A DNA stretch of 64,000 nt from Pseudarthrobacter sp. PS3-L1. Its GTDB lineage: Bacteria > Actinomycetota > Actinomycetes > Actinomycetales > Micrococcaceae. The position numbers and the translations under genes are program-made. Shown in pieces: positions 18,848 to 28,502 of this stretch. Numbering within the stretch: position 1 is the first letter of the stretch; each line of letters starts with the position of its first letter. Where the stretch lies: the NCBI RefSeq assembly GCF_030063285.1, contig NZ_JASISU010000001.1, positions 806,001 to 870,000 of the forward strand, written 5' to 3'. Under the pieces are notes generated by a model that was not told the DNA's origin, did not search any database, and saw only the letters and a program-made list of their open reading frames with translations.

Positions 18848-20479
18848 TCAGTTGCCCTTCGTCGCGCGGGCCTTGCCGCCGGAGGAAGCCTCCTTTTCGG
18901 CGAGTTCCTTGGCAGCGTTGGTGATATTGCGTGACATGGCCGGGAAGATGAAGCTATGGAACGGCAGGACCGCCAGCCAGTACAGCCGTCCGCTGAGGCC
19001 CTTCGGGAAGAAGATGGCGCGCTGGCGGTAGCGGCTGCCATTCCCCTCAGGTTCCACGGAAAGCTCGAGCCAGGCCCGGCCAGGGGCCCGCATCTCAGCG
19101 CGCAGGCGAAGGAGCTTGCCGCGATCAATCTCCTCTACGCGCCACCAGTCCACTACCTCGCCCACAGCCAGGGTGCCCGGGTGCCTGCGACCGCGGAGGA
19201 GTCCGGCGCCGCCCTGGAGCTTGTCCATCCAACCGCGGATACGCCAGGCGAGGGGCAGGGAGTACCAGCCATTCTGGCCGCCGATTCCCTCAATGATGGT
19301 CCACACATGGGCCGGGTCCACGTCCCCGTGAAAGGTCCGCTCGTCCATGTAGACCTTGTGGCCTGCCCACTCGGGGTCGCTGGGCAGAGGATCGGAGGAT
19401 GCCCCGGCATTGGCCCAGGTGGTGGTTACCTGACCGTCGCGTTCCCGCCCGAGTGCAAGGCCGACGGCGGTGCGGTAGTTGGTCAGGCCGCCGTCTGGCT
19501 GGGGAATGTACTTGTCGATGTCGTGCTCGTCCGAGACTGCGTCGTGCTGCAGCGACTGGACGAGAGGCACCGCCATGGACAGGGGGATAGGTGTTGTCAG
19601 GGCTACCCACAGGCCAGCAAGTTTGGGGGCCGGGATGGGTAATGCCATGACCACCCGGTAGGGCAGCCCGGCCTCAGCAGCGTACTGCTGCATCATTCCT
19701 GCGTAGGTCAGAACCTGCCGGCAGCCGATGTCGAAAGTGCGGTTGATGGTTCCATCGAGAGAGGCAGCGGAGGCCAGATAGTAGAGCACGTCGCGGACAG
19801 CGATTGCCTCGATCCTGTTGCGTACCCAGCTCGGTGCGGGCATCAGGGGGAGGGTTTCCGAGAGGTGCCGGATCATTTCGAAGGATGCAGAGCCGGAGCC
19901 GATCACCACGCCGGCCTGGAACACGATGGCATCAACGCTGTTGTCAATGAACACCTGCCCGACAGCTTCGCGCGAGCGCATGTGGGTGGAGAGTTCCACG
20001 CCGGTGGGGTGCAGGCCACCCAGGTAGACAATCCGCCGAACGCCGGCGGCCTCCGCTGCGGTGGCTGCCGTCCTGGCCATGGCCTGTTCTTTTTCCTCGA
20101 AACCCGAACCGGCCGCCATGGAGTGGACCAAGTAGTAGAAGACGTCAACACCGGTCAGGGCCTTCTGGAGGGCGTCGCCATCGTCCAGGCTGCTCTCAAT
20201 GACCTCAACCTGGTCGCGCCAGGGGTTGCCCGCGATTTTCTCGGGGGAGCGGACCAAGACCTTGACCGTATGGCCAGCCTCCAGGAGTTTGGGGACCAGA
20301 CGCCCTCCAATGTAGCCCGAGGCCCCTGTCACAAGAACTGTGCGCGACTCGCCCTTGAGAGGAGCTCCGGCATCAAGTTCTTCGGGCTGCTGATCCTGGC
20401 CGGTGAATTTCTGCGGCCTTGTTACGGCCTGCGGGTCCTGCTGGTTTGTGGCGGCGTTGGTACTCTCATTGGCACTCAT
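18848..20479 (-). CDS. SDR-type NAD-binding protein with DUF2867 C-terminal domain
   Basis: A ~543-residue two-domain protein. The N-terminal half is an extended Rossmann SDR/NmrA-like domain with VTGASGYIGGRLVPKLLEAG as the nucleotide-binding loop (about residues 48-67) and YLGGLHPTG in place of a classical YxxxK, so redox activity is uncertain. The C-terminal half resembles DUF2867, a START-like domain with many Trp residues (WRVEEIDRGKLLRLRAEMR, then PGRAWLELSVEP). ATG 20479 was preferred over 20527 because AAAGGAGC precedes it. It is divergent from mfd. The exact substrate is unknown. Confidence 0.8.
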   Translation of the reverse strand: MSANESTNAATNQQDPQAVTRPQKFTGQDQQPEELDAGAPLKGESRTVLVTGASGYIGGRLVPKLLEAGHTVKVLVRSPEKIAGNPWRDQVEVIESSLDDGDALQKALTGVDVFYYLVHSMAAGSGFEEKEQAMARTAATAAEAAGVRRIVYLGGLHPTGVELSTHMRSREAVGQVFIDNSVDAIVFQAGVVIGSGSASFEMIRHLSETLPLMPAPSWVRNRIEAIAVRDVLYYLASAASLDGTINRTFDIGCRQVLTYAGMMQQYAAEAGLPYRVVMALPIPAPKLAGLWVALTTPIPLSMAVPLVQSLQHDAVSDEHDIDKYIPQPDGGLTNYRTAVGLALGRERDGQVTTTWANAGASSDPLPSDPEWAGHKVYMDERTFHGDVDPAHVWTIIEGIGGQNGWYSLPLAWRIRGWMDKLQGGAGLLRGRRHPGTLAVGEVVDWWRVEEIDRGKLLRLRAEMRAPGRAWLELSVEPEGNGSRYRQRAIFFPKGLSGRLYWLAVLPFHSFIFPAMSRNITNAAKELAEKEASSGGKARATKGN

Positions 20480-20736
20480 GGCACGGCTCCTTTGTTGCCA
20501 GCGACTGTGACCTGAAATGCAGCGCATGACGGCCAGCTCCTAAGTAAGCTTAGCAACGCTGGCCCGGTTCTGGGTAAACTCTGCCACCGGCAGAACGTCA
20601 GATTCCAGTGCGTTCACGGGAGTACGCTGGGAAGACCTGGGATTCGCAAGAATTTCGGGCATTCGTGTTGCCTGCCACCCGATGACTTTTGCCTGCAGCA
20701 GATCATCTTTCGCCGCATCCTCCAGGAGTTACCACC
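20480..20736. promoter_or_regulatory. Divergent promoter region between the SDR gene and mfd
   Basis: Two inverted repeats stand out: CTAAG-TAAG-CTTAG (20540-20553) and TCTGCC-ACC-GGCAGA (20580-20594). Either could be an operator for one of the divergent genes. No other structure was recognised. Confidence 0.35.
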
Positions 20737-23700
20737 ATGAGTCCCACTGGGTCTTCCACCACCGTTCCGTCGCTGGATGGGCTCCGGCGTGCGCTCGCTG
20801 CCGATTCCACCTTCGCCCGCGTCCGCGCTGAAGCCGCCAGGGGTTTCGAGGTCCGCGGGCAGGATTACCAGATCAGCGCTCCCGCGGGTCTCCGGGCGAC
20901 TCTTCTGGCGGAAATGGCCGACGGCCTGGCATTGGCCGGGACCGCTGGCGTCGTCCTTGCCGTGACGGCAACGGGACGCGAGGCTGAAGACCTTACCGCC
21001 AGCCTCAGGGCCTTCTTGCCCGACGGCGCGGTAGCGCAGTTCCCCAGCTGGGAGACCCTCCCGCATGAGAGGCTTTCGCCCCGCTCCGACACTGTGGGGC
21101 GCCGACTGGCCGTCCTTCGTCGTCTGGCACACCCGGAAAGTACGACGGCGGAGCCGCTGCGCGTCGTGGTGGCCCCCGTTCGCGCCGTGGTGCAGCCAAT
21201 TGTGGCTGGCCTCGGGGAACTGGTGCCGGTGACCCTGACTGTGGGCCAGGAAATGCCTTTCACGCAGGTGGTTCGCAGCTTGGCAGAGGCTGCCTACGCC
21301 AGGGTCGACATGGTGACGCACCGCGGTGAGTTCGCCGTCCGCGGAGGAATCATCGATGTTTTCCCACCCACTGAAGACCATCCCATCAGGATCGAGTTCT
21401 TCGGGGACGAGGTGGACCAGATGCGTTGGTTCGCCGTAGCGGATCAGCGATCCCTTTCTGCTCCGGGAGTGGTCCATCCAACGGAGCTGCATGCGCCGCC
21501 CTGCCGGGAAATGCTGATCACCCCAGCTGTGATGTCCCGGGCGGCCGGACTGAAAAAGTTGATGCCCGCTGCACTGGACATGCTGGAGAAGATTGCTGGT
21601 GGGGTTGCCGTTGAGGGCATGGAGTCGCTGGCACCGGTCCTGGTAGATTCCATGGTGCCGTTCGTGGAGCAGCTTCCCGCGGGCTCCATTTCCGTGGTGA
21701 TTGAGCCGGAAAAAGTCCGAACCCGCGCCCATGACCTATCCGCCACCAACGAGGAATTCCTGGAGGCGGCCTGGTCTACGGCTTCTGACGGGGGTACTGC
21801 ACCGCTGGACCTTGGCGCGGCCGAGTCGGAGGCCCTGCACTCGGCAAGTTTCCGCTCCCTGGCTGAGACCCGGGCAACTTCCCTGGAACACGGCGTGTCC
21901 TGGTGGTCCATCAGTTCACTGGCCACTGACGAAGAGCTGGTGCCAGAGTTTGATGTCCTGAATCTTCACGCCCGTGAGCCTCGGGGATATCAGGGCGACG
22001 TGGCCGAAATGATGGACTTCATCGGTTCCAGGGTCCGGGACCAATGGCGGATTGTGGTGGTGACTGCCGGTCCCGGCCCCGCGCAGCGCCTGGCTGAGTT
22101 GTTCCATGAGCACAATATTCCCTGCTCTCGGGTTGAGGCACTGGCCAGGGAACCCGAGCCTGGGATCATCGAGGTTACTACCGCTGCAGCAGGGCGGGGG
22201 TTTGTCCTGGACAGCCTGAAATTGGGCCTTCTGACCGAAGCGGATCTGCTGGGCCGTACGTCGGCTGGCTCCACCAAAGACATGCGCAAGATGCCCTCAA
22301 AGCGGCGAAACGCCGTGGACCCACTCCAGCTGGTGGGTGGGGATTCTGTGGTGCACGAACAGCACGGAATTGGCCGCTTCATCGAGCTGATCCAGCGCAA
22401 GGTGGCTGGCGGGGGTGATGGCGTGCGCGAGTACCTGGTGCTCGAATACGCCCCGGCAAAGCGCGGCGCACCGGGCGACAGGCTCTTTGTTCCCACGGAT
22501 CAGCTGGATCAGGTCACACGCTACGTCGGTGGCGACACTCCCGCACTGAGCAAGATGGGCGGCTCGGACTGGGCCAGCACCAAGTCCCGGGCCCGCAAAG
22601 CAGTCAAGGAAATTGCCGGGGAGTTGATCAGGCTCTATTCGGCCAGGATGGCCTCCAGGGGGCACTCCTTCGCGCCTGACACGCCCTGGCAGCGAGAACT
22701 TGAAGAGGCATTCCCCTATGTGGAGACCCCCGACCAGCTGACCACCATCAACGAGGTGAAAGCGGACATGGAACGGGAGATCCCCATGGACCGGCTCGTC
22801 TCAGGAGACGTGGGTTACGGCAAGACCGAAATCGCGGTCCGGGCCGCCTTCAAAGCAGTCCAGGACGGAAAGCAGGTTGCCGTCCTGGTCCCCACCACGC
22901 TGCTGGCCCAGCAGCACTATGAGACCTTCACGGAGCGGTTCTCCGGGTTCCCCCTGCGGGTCAAGCCCCTCTCCCGGTTCCAGGGCGCCAAGGAGACAAA
23001 GGAGACTGTAGAAGGCGTCAAAAACGGAACTGTCGACGTCGTTATCGGTACTCACCGCCTGCTGTCCAAGGGCTTCGAATTCAAGGACCTTGGCCTGGTG
23101 ATTGTTGATGAGGAACAGCGTTTTGGCGTGGAGCACAAGGAAGCGCTCAAGAAAATGCGGACCAATGTTGATGTCCTTGCCATGAGTGCCACCCCCATCC
23201 CCAGGACTCTGGAAATGTCACTGACGGGAATCCGCGAAACGTCCACGCTGGCGACCCCGCCCGAGGAACGCCACCCAGTGCTGACCTATGTGGGGCCCTA
23301 TACCGACAAGCAGACATCCGCGGCAATCCGCCGTGAACTCATGCGTGAGGGCCAGGTCTTCCTGGTGCACAACAGGGTATCCAGCATCGACCGCACGGCC
23401 GCCCATATCCGTGAGTTGGTGCCCGAGGCACGGGTGGAGGTGGCCCACGGAAAAATGACGGAAAGTCGCTTGGAAAAAATCATTGTGGACTTCTGGGAGC
23501 GTCGCTTCGACGTTCTGGTATGCACCACCATCATTGAGACCGGGCTTGATATCTCCAACGCGAACACGCTCATCGTGGACGGAGCCGACAAATACGGGCT
23601 CTCGCAGCTGCACCAACTTCGGGGCCGGGTGGGACGTGGCCGGGAACGGGCCTACGCGTACTTCCTGTACCCCCCTGACAAGCCCCTGGGCGAGGTTGCC

Positions 23701-24378
23701 CTGGAACGGCTCAAAGCTGTGGCCGCGCACAACGAACTTGGTGCCGGCATGCAGCTTGCCATGAAGGACCTCGAAATTCGAGGGGCTGGAAACCTGCTGG
23801 GCGGTGAGCAGTCGGGACACATCCAGGGTGTTGGTTTTGACCTCTACATCAGGCTGGTCGGGGAGGCTGTGGCCGACTTCCGCGGTGATGCCGAGGAGAA
23901 GGCAGCGGAAATGAAGATCGAGCTGCCGGTTAATGCTCACCTGCCCCACGACTATGTTCCGGGGGAGAGGCTGCGCCTTGAGGCGTACCGGAAGTTGGCA
24001 GGGGCGGTGACAGTGGAAGGTATCGAGGAGGTGCTGGCCGAGCTGGTGGACAGGTACGGTGAGCCTCCGCTGCCTGTGCAGAACCTCATTGCTGTCGCCC
24101 GGTTCCGGGTGGGGGCCCGGGAGGTGGGCCTGACTGACGTAGCCCTGCAGGGGACGTTCATCAAGTTCTCGCCCGCCGACCTCCCAGAATCCAAGCTGAT
24201 GCGGATGGCCAGGATGTACCCGGGATCCCAGGCCAAACCCGGGCTTGACGCGATCCTGCTGCCAAAACCGAAGACAGCCAGGATTGGTGGCCGCGACCTG
24301 CAGGACGCGGAGATCCTGGAGTGGGCCAATGGCGTCATCCGCAACATCTTCTCGGACGTTCCGTTGGCTGTGGACTAA
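20737..24378 (+). CDS. mfd: Transcription-repair coupling factor
   Basis: Mfd removes RNA polymerase stalled at lesions and recruits UvrA. The 1213-residue product is of normal length. An N-terminal UvrB-like region is followed by the RNA-polymerase-interaction (CarD-like) domain starting at GDSVVHEQHGIGRF (~536), then the RecG-like translocase with Walker A GDVGYGKTE (~690), DEEQRFG (~790), SATPIPRTLEMS, and the TRG-type LHQLRGRVGRGRERAYAY motif. A C-terminal TRCF domain contains YRKLAGA. ATG 20737 follows CCAGGAG; the frame upstream to 20689 is not needed. The next gene starts within a few bases of its stop. Confidence 0.97.
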   Translation: MSPTGSSTTVPSLDGLRRALAADSTFARVRAEAARGFEVRGQDYQISAPAGLRATLLAEMADGLALAGTAGVVLAVTATGREAEDLTASLRAFLPDGAVAQFPSWETLPHERLSPRSDTVGRRLAVLRRLAHPESTTAEPLRVVVAPVRAVVQPIVAGLGELVPVTLTVGQEMPFTQVVRSLAEAAYARVDMVTHRGEFAVRGGIIDVFPPTEDHPIRIEFFGDEVDQMRWFAVADQRSLSAPGVVHPTELHAPPCREMLITPAVMSRAAGLKKLMPAALDMLEKIAGGVAVEGMESLAPVLVDSMVPFVEQLPAGSISVVIEPEKVRTRAHDLSATNEEFLEAAWSTASDGGTAPLDLGAAESEALHSASFRSLAETRATSLEHGVSWWSISSLATDEELVPEFDVLNLHAREPRGYQGDVAEMMDFIGSRVRDQWRIVVVTAGPGPAQRLAELFHEHNIPCSRVEALAREPEPGIIEVTTAAAGRGFVLDSLKLGLLTEADLLGRTSAGSTKDMRKMPSKRRNAVDPLQLVGGDSVVHEQHGIGRFIELIQRKVAGGGDGVREYLVLEYAPAKRGAPGDRLFVPTDQLDQVTRYVGGDTPALSKMGGSDWASTKSRARKAVKEIAGELIRLYSARMASRGHSFAPDTPWQRELEEAFPYVETPDQLTTINEVKADMEREIPMDRLVSGDVGYGKTEIAVRAAFKAVQDGKQVAVLVPTTLLAQQHYETFTERFSGFPLRVKPLSRFQGAKETKETVEGVKNGTVDVVIGTHRLLSKGFEFKDLGLVIVDEEQRFGVEHKEALKKMRTNVDVLAMSATPIPRTLEMSLTGIRETSTLATPPEERHPVLTYVGPYTDKQTSAAIRRELMREGQVFLVHNRVSSIDRTAAHIRELVPEARVEVAHGKMTESRLEKIIVDFWERRFDVLVCTTIIETGLDISNANTLIVDGADKYGLSQLHQLRGRVGRGRERAYAYFLYPPDKPLGEVALERLKAVAAHNELGAGMQLAMKDLEIRGAGNLLGGEQSGHIQGVGFDLYIRLVGEAVADFRGDAEEKAAEMKIELPVNAHLPHDYVPGERLRLEAYRKLAGAVTVEGIEEVLAELVDRYGEPPLPVQNLIAVARFRVGAREVGLTDVALQGTFIKFSPADLPESKLMRMARMYPGSQAKPGLDAILLPKPKTARIGGRDLQDAEILEWANGVIRNIFSDVPLAVD

Positions 24379-24383
24379 GGGTG

Positions 24384-25151
24384 ATGGGTGGTCACCACGC
24401 CGCAGCGGGAGCTGCGGCGTGGGTTGCTGTTGCCTCCACTGGGCCCTACACGCTGGGCTGGTATCCGCTGGACGCCACAGGCATTGTTATCGGAGGTATG
24501 ACGACGGCCGGTACGGCACTGGTGTGCGACTGGGATCACCGGTCCAGTACCATAGCCACGTCCCTGCCGCCGCTCTCCAACGTGCTGGCGGTGGGAATCG
24601 AAAACGCCAGTGGCGGACACCGGCAGGGAACCCATTCCATTCTTGGAGCCGGATGTTTTGTCCTGCTGGCTGCCGCTGTGGCGCAGTTCCAATTAGCCAC
24701 GCCGTGGGGAGTCCTCTCTGTCGGTGCCGGGCTGCTGTGCATGTTCATGATCAACATCGCGGCCAAGGCCCTGAAGCTCTTTCCACCCTCGGGCTGGTTG
24801 GTTAACTGGATCTTTGGCCTTGTGATGGCAGCCCTTGTGACGTGGTATGCCCCAGAACAATGGACCTGGCTCCCCACATCCATGCTGATCGGGGTGGTGG
24901 TGCATATTGTGGGTGACCTGATCACGACAGGCGGAGTGCCGCTTCTGTGGCCCATCGTCATCAAACCGCCGCGGTTGTTCCGCAGGGTTCCGCTGCTGCG
25001 CAGGATCTGGCGCCCCAATGGAGCTCTCTCGCTGCCCCTGCTGGGCCGTGCGGGTTCCCGGCGGGAGTGGCTGCTTCTGATTCCCGTCAGTGCTTACGCA
25101 ATGGTGGGAATGCTCGGCGCGGCGTGGAGTGTCCTCAGGAGTGTCATCTAG
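24384..25151 (+). CDS. Membrane-bound metal-dependent hydrolase-like protein (YdjM/DUF457 type)
   Basis: An integral membrane protein of ~255 residues with the MGGHHAAAG N-terminus, an acidic CDWDHRSSTIA segment and the HRQGTHSILGA motif. These His/Asp clusters are characteristic of the YdjM/YfhO-like 'membrane-bound hydrolase' family. Several hydrophobic helices follow, and a second His/Asp site VVHIVGDLITTGGVPLLWP suggests a metal site near the membrane. It begins five bases after the mfd stop (GTG 24381 or ATG 24384), so it may be co-transcribed. Enzymatic activity is not established for the family. Confidence 0.8.
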   Translation: MGGHHAAAGAAAWVAVASTGPYTLGWYPLDATGIVIGGMTTAGTALVCDWDHRSSTIATSLPPLSNVLAVGIENASGGHRQGTHSILGAGCFVLLAAAVAQFQLATPWGVLSVGAGLLCMFMINIAAKALKLFPPSGWLVNWIFGLVMAALVTWYAPEQWTWLPTSMLIGVVVHIVGDLITTGGVPLLWPIVIKPPRLFRRVPLLRRIWRPNGALSLPLLGRAGSRREWLLLIPVSAYAMVGMLGAAWSVLRSVI

Positions 25152-25173
25152 GCCTGAGAACCTGATCGGCATG

Positions 25174-25548
25174 CTAGCTCCCAAGCCCAGCCAGGTCCCT
25201 CACAACGGACAGGATCTCACGGGCTCTGAAGGGTTTTGCTATGAACGTCCCGGCCCCGGCAGCGAGCGCGGCGCGGATGGCAGGGGCATCGTCACTGGCT
25301 GAAATCAGCAGGATATGGCCAGCTGTGATGCTGCGGATTCGATGGATGGTTTCCACACCACCTATCCCCGGCATATTCAGGTCCACAGTGACGACGTCAG
25401 GTGTCAGTTCCTGGGCCAGGGCGATGCCAGTATCGCCATCCGCGGCAGCCTGGACCTGAAAACCGGCCTGGGTCAGGAGTAGGCACAGGAGGGTGTTGAT
25501 ATCAGGATCGTCCTCGATCACCAGCGCGGACGGCGGCAGGCCCATCAT
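25174..25548 (-). CDS. Stand-alone response-regulator receiver domain
   Basis: A 124-residue CheY-like protein with no output domain. It has the acidic pair IEDDPD, the phosphoacceptor Asp in VTVDLNMPG (~56), Ser in ISASDD (the Thr/Ser switch), and the conserved Lys in AKPFRAREI (~106). Its start overlaps the lipoprotein gene stop by four bases, so it is the last gene of a glycosyltransferase-lipoprotein-receiver operon. No histidine kinase is adjacent. It could modulate the glycosyltransferase or link to a remote kinase. Confidence 0.88.
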   Translation of the reverse strand: MMGLPPSALVIEDDPDINTLLCLLLTQAGFQVQAAADGDTGIALAQELTPDVVTVDLNMPGIGGVETIHRIRSITAGHILLISASDDAPAIRAALAAGAGTFIAKPFRAREILSVVRDLAGLGS

Positions 25549-26243
25549 GGCGCAGCTGCTGCAGCGGGAGTTTCAACCGGACCAGGTTTGGCATAGCCGA
25601 TGCTGATCGAATCCATGATGGTCTGGCGGCTGAAGACCCCAGAATCCTTGGCGGTTTCGCTCAGCAGGTCGAAGGTCAGAAGAACCCGCGTCGCGTGCGC
25701 TCCCGGTTCTGCAGGAACAACGATGGCGCTGGTATAGGCATACGGGGGCTCCATGGCGAATGACCCCTCATCGTTGGCCATGATCACGGAACCGTCCTCG
25801 TTGCGCGCAGTGAAGCGGGTCACCCTGACGGTTCCGGGTGGGTGTTCGCCCAGGATATGGGCATTCAGGTTGATGATGGGCGTCGATTCAGGCGTCCAGG
25901 ATGACGGGTCCTCAGTAGTCCAGTAGTCGAGGGCGATCTGGTGCGTGGCCGCGGACAGGGTGTGTGTCACCGACCCCCTGTCCAGGTCAGCAGGTGTCCT
26001 TACCCAGGCTACCGATCGTGAACTATCTGCTGCCGGAGCCGGAACAACCTGGGTTTCGGCGGAAGCATCAGGTGTTTCGGAGGTGTCCACAACACTGACG
26101 GCCCGCTCGGCGACGGGAGCGCCGGTGGGTCCAGGCAGTCCGGGGATGGAGCATCCCGAGAGGAGAACTGTTGCAGAAAGTGCAAAGGAAGCAAGTCCCA
26201 GCGCAGGTTTCCTGCTGTGCTGGGTGCGGGACATGGCATTCAT
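25545..26243 (-). CDS. Putative lipoprotein of unknown function
   Basis: A ~232-residue exported protein with an N-terminal Lys/Arg stretch, hydrophobic segment and lipobox LLSGC (Cys near residue 31), then a Pro/Ala/Thr-rich linker. The mature domain contains RSVAWVRTPADLDRGSV and YASAIVVPAEP-like beta-rich segments. I do not recognise the fold. ATG 26243 is preceded by AAAGGACACCC; the frame open to 26294 is not needed. It lies between the glycosyltransferase (70 bp upstream) and the receiver gene (4-bp overlap), so a role in polysaccharide export or modification is plausible but unproven. Confidence 0.7.
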   Translation of the reverse strand: MNAMSRTQHSRKPALGLASFALSATVLLSGCSIPGLPGPTGAPVAERAVSVVDTSETPDASAETQVVPAPAADSSRSVAWVRTPADLDRGSVTHTLSAATHQIALDYWTTEDPSSWTPESTPIINLNAHILGEHPPGTVRVTRFTARNEDGSVIMANDEGSFAMEPPYAYTSAIVVPAEPGAHATRVLLTFDLLSETAKDSGVFSRQTIMDSISIGYAKPGPVETPAAAAAP

Positions 26244-26313
26244 GGGTGTCCTTTTCGGGCTGGTTGCCGGAGCGGGCAACAAACGTGTCAACAAACGTGT
26301 GGGAGGAGGCGAT

Positions 26314-27741
26314 TCAGACGTGGAAGCCGCGGTGGCTGCGAAGCGTCTTGCGCAGCATGAAGGTGGTCTGCACCATGGTGGTGATGTACAGGATGGGCCA
26401 GCCGATTGAGAGGATGGCTGATTGGAGGGGCACTGGGCACTGGAGCCAGGCGAACGTCATTCCGGCGACTATCACGAGAAAGATGATCGCCGGCATCAGG
26501 TAGGCACTGCCCGCTCCGCGTTCTGCCCGTGCCTGAGCGGCCCAGTTGTCGGTCTGGGTACTCGTGAAGAATTTGGTCCAGGCCCGCAGGAAATGGCTCA
26601 TGCGCAGCCAGAGGTAGATCTCTGCGGGGAAAGCCAACAGTGCAAACGCGATGTCACGGCCGGATTTTCCCTGGATGGATGTCGCGATCCGCAGGTTCAG
26701 GAGAATTGCTACAGCCGGGGGAATCAGCCACACGGGGTAGAACACATAGGCGCTGATACTCAGGGATGCCACCAGCAGCATGATGAAGGAGAAACGGGTC
26801 AGGATGTTGATGACCATGGAAAGATTCTCGCTCCAGCGGAGCCGCAGGTTGGGGTGAAACGGCTGACCGGGAGTGTTGCTGCGCTGGCCTGGCCACATCA
26901 GGTCGATCGCGCCGTAATTCCATTTGACCTGCTGGCCGTCGAGGGAGCGCATGGTGTCCATGCCGCCTACAGAGGCCCGTGCGCGCGCAGAGATCTTGGT
27001 GGCGTAGCCAAGATTCTTGATCTGCAGGGAAAGCAGGGAATCCTCGACTTCCGAGTCCTTGACCCAGGGAGTGGCCTGGCGGTTGTCTACCATGACATTT
27101 TTCAGTGCCTCCATTGACAGCAGGGAGCACTGTCCGCCCAGGACTGCCATGTTGCGGCCACGGAGGAGGTTGTCCATGTTGAAGGCAGCAAACTGGGCGC
27201 GCTGGCCCGCCGTCAGGAATTTTGCCGTCATCCCCCGTCCGGTGGGTTCGGCTACTGTATACAGGGCCGAAATACCACCTACGCGGGGATCAGCGAGAAT
27301 TTCTTCCTCGAGGTTCCTGACGGCGTTGCGGTCCAGCACCGTGTCTCCATCGACGCCGAGGAAGTAGGCGTGATCGTCACAAACCTGGGTGAAACCGTAG
27401 TTCAGGGCACCCACCTTCTTGTCTGCATTGACACCAATGTCATGCACAAAGACCTCAGTCGAGTATGTGGTGTCCTGGTACGTCAGTTCGTGTGGGCCGG
27501 CGAATTCGCGCGCAATGTAAAACGTTTCGTCATCGGAGTTGTTGATGACAACGTGGATGACGTCCGGCAACCGAGTCTGCTGCAACAGCGCTGTCAGTAC
27601 TTCTGCAATGCTGTCTTCTTCGTTGTAGGCCGGGATGACGCAGGCAATGGTGGCCCTGGCATCCTCGTGCCCGGCGTGTCTGCGGGGCGTAACAGAGAGG
27701 TAGGCGTCCCTGCCGTCAACGTGTTGCATCAGATCGTTCAT
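26314..27741 (-). CDS. Membrane glycosyltransferase, family 2 (processive type)
   Basis: A ~475-residue GT2 enzyme resembling cellulose/hyaluronan/PNAG synthases. The catalytic domain starts CVIPAYNEEDSIAEVL and contains the DxD-like GVDGDTV (~129), the general-base region DSEVEDSLL (~228) and QQVKW (~268), a variant of the QxxRW acceptor motif with Lys replacing Arg. It ends with four or more transmembrane helices. ATG 27741 follows AAGGAG. It heads a minus-strand operon with the lipoprotein and receiver genes and is divergent from ridA. Probably makes a surface polysaccharide; the sugar is unknown. Confidence 0.87.
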   Translation of the reverse strand: MNDLMQHVDGRDAYLSVTPRRHAGHEDARATIACVIPAYNEEDSIAEVLTALLQQTRLPDVIHVVINNSDDETFYIAREFAGPHELTYQDTTYSTEVFVHDIGVNADKKVGALNYGFTQVCDDHAYFLGVDGDTVLDRNAVRNLEEEILADPRVGGISALYTVAEPTGRGMTAKFLTAGQRAQFAAFNMDNLLRGRNMAVLGGQCSLLSMEALKNVMVDNRQATPWVKDSEVEDSLLSLQIKNLGYATKISARARASVGGMDTMRSLDGQQVKWNYGAIDLMWPGQRSNTPGQPFHPNLRLRWSENLSMVINILTRFSFIMLLVASLSISAYVFYPVWLIPPAVAILLNLRIATSIQGKSGRDIAFALLAFPAEIYLWLRMSHFLRAWTKFFTSTQTDNWAAQARAERGAGSAYLMPAIIFLVIVAGMTFAWLQCPVPLQSAILSIGWPILYITTMVQTTFMLRKTLRSHRGFHV

Positions 27742-27943
27742 CGGGTTCTCCTTGCCGGGCGTTCCTTGGGGTGCTGAGTTCACTCTCCCCGGCTCCGCTC
27801 AAGGTCACCGCAGGATGCCTGGTAATGGAGGCTCAATGTTTGATCAATACGAGGGGTCTTCCTCAAGGATGCCTGCCTGGGCCTATGGTGGAGAGTCCAC
27901 CGAGCAGGCAGAAGCGCCTGCGCTCGCCGGAAAGAAGGATTCC

Positions 27944-28351
27944 ATGGCCCGTGCGGTACGCCTGATCGGAGCTGAGACCCTCAGCTCCGTTGCCCAGTAT
28001 TCTTACGCAGCAAGTGTTGAGCCGGGCGCGCGGTTGATCTTCCTGGCCGGTGCCTGTCCGTTGGATGCCCAGGGACGCACAGTGGGAGTCGACGACGTCG
28101 CACAGCAGGCGTCCTGCGCTGTCGTAAACATGGTGGCTGCGCTCGAAGCGGCAGGTGCCGAACTGGCGGATGTGGTGTTTACCCGGGTGCTCGTGGCCTC
28201 AGCGCGGCAGGAGGACCTCGTGGCAGCGTGGAATGTGGTCCGCGATGCATTCGACGGGCATCCTGTTCCCAGCACGCTACTCGGGGTCACAGTGCTCGGC
28301 TACCCTGACCAGCTGGTGGAAATTGAAGCCGTCGCAGCGGTGCTCGAATGA
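27944..28351 (+). CDS. RidA family protein
   Basis: A ~135-residue RidA/YjgF-like protein; canonical members hydrolyse reactive enamine/imine intermediates. The core runs QYSYAASVEPG, LIFLAGACPLD, a hydrophobic AVVNMVAALEAAG helix, and VVFTRVLVAS. The usual C-terminal EIEAVAA is present. The canonical Arg that binds the substrate carboxylate is seen at TRVLVAS, but the residues around it differ from classic RidA, so substrate class is uncertain. Start choice is open: ATG 27944 follows AAGAAGG and fits family length, while the in-frame ATG 27836 follows GGAGG and would add 36 residues. Confidence 0.82.
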   Translation: MARAVRLIGAETLSSVAQYSYAASVEPGARLIFLAGACPLDAQGRTVGVDDVAQQASCAVVNMVAALEAAGAELADVVFTRVLVASARQEDLVAAWNVVRDAFDGHPVPSTLLGVTVLGYPDQLVEIEAVAAVLE

Positions 28352-28446
28352 CAGTCGATCCGTTCGCAACCAACACCCAGGGTTGACTGCCACTGGCTCC
28401 GCTGCCGCTGTGCGGTGGTCAGCACCAGGACGCATCCGGGACAGCA

Positions 28447-28477
28447 GGCGGGCCCCGGACAGTGTCCGGGGCCCGCC
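28447..28477. terminator. Perfect hairpin between convergent ridA and small membrane gene
   Basis: A 14-bp perfect GC-rich stem (GGCGGGCCCCGGAC with GTCCGGGGCCCGCC) around AGT. The plus-strand side is followed by A-rich rather than T-rich sequence, so it is not a textbook intrinsic terminator, but its location between converging genes supports that role. Confidence 0.7.
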
Positions 28478-28502
28478 AAAAAATAATTTTGCTACGTGGC
28501 TG

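Noticed and set aside
20689..20736. Longer start for mfd
   Set aside because: ATG 20737 has a good ribosome binding site and a normal N-terminus; the extra 16 residues have no support.
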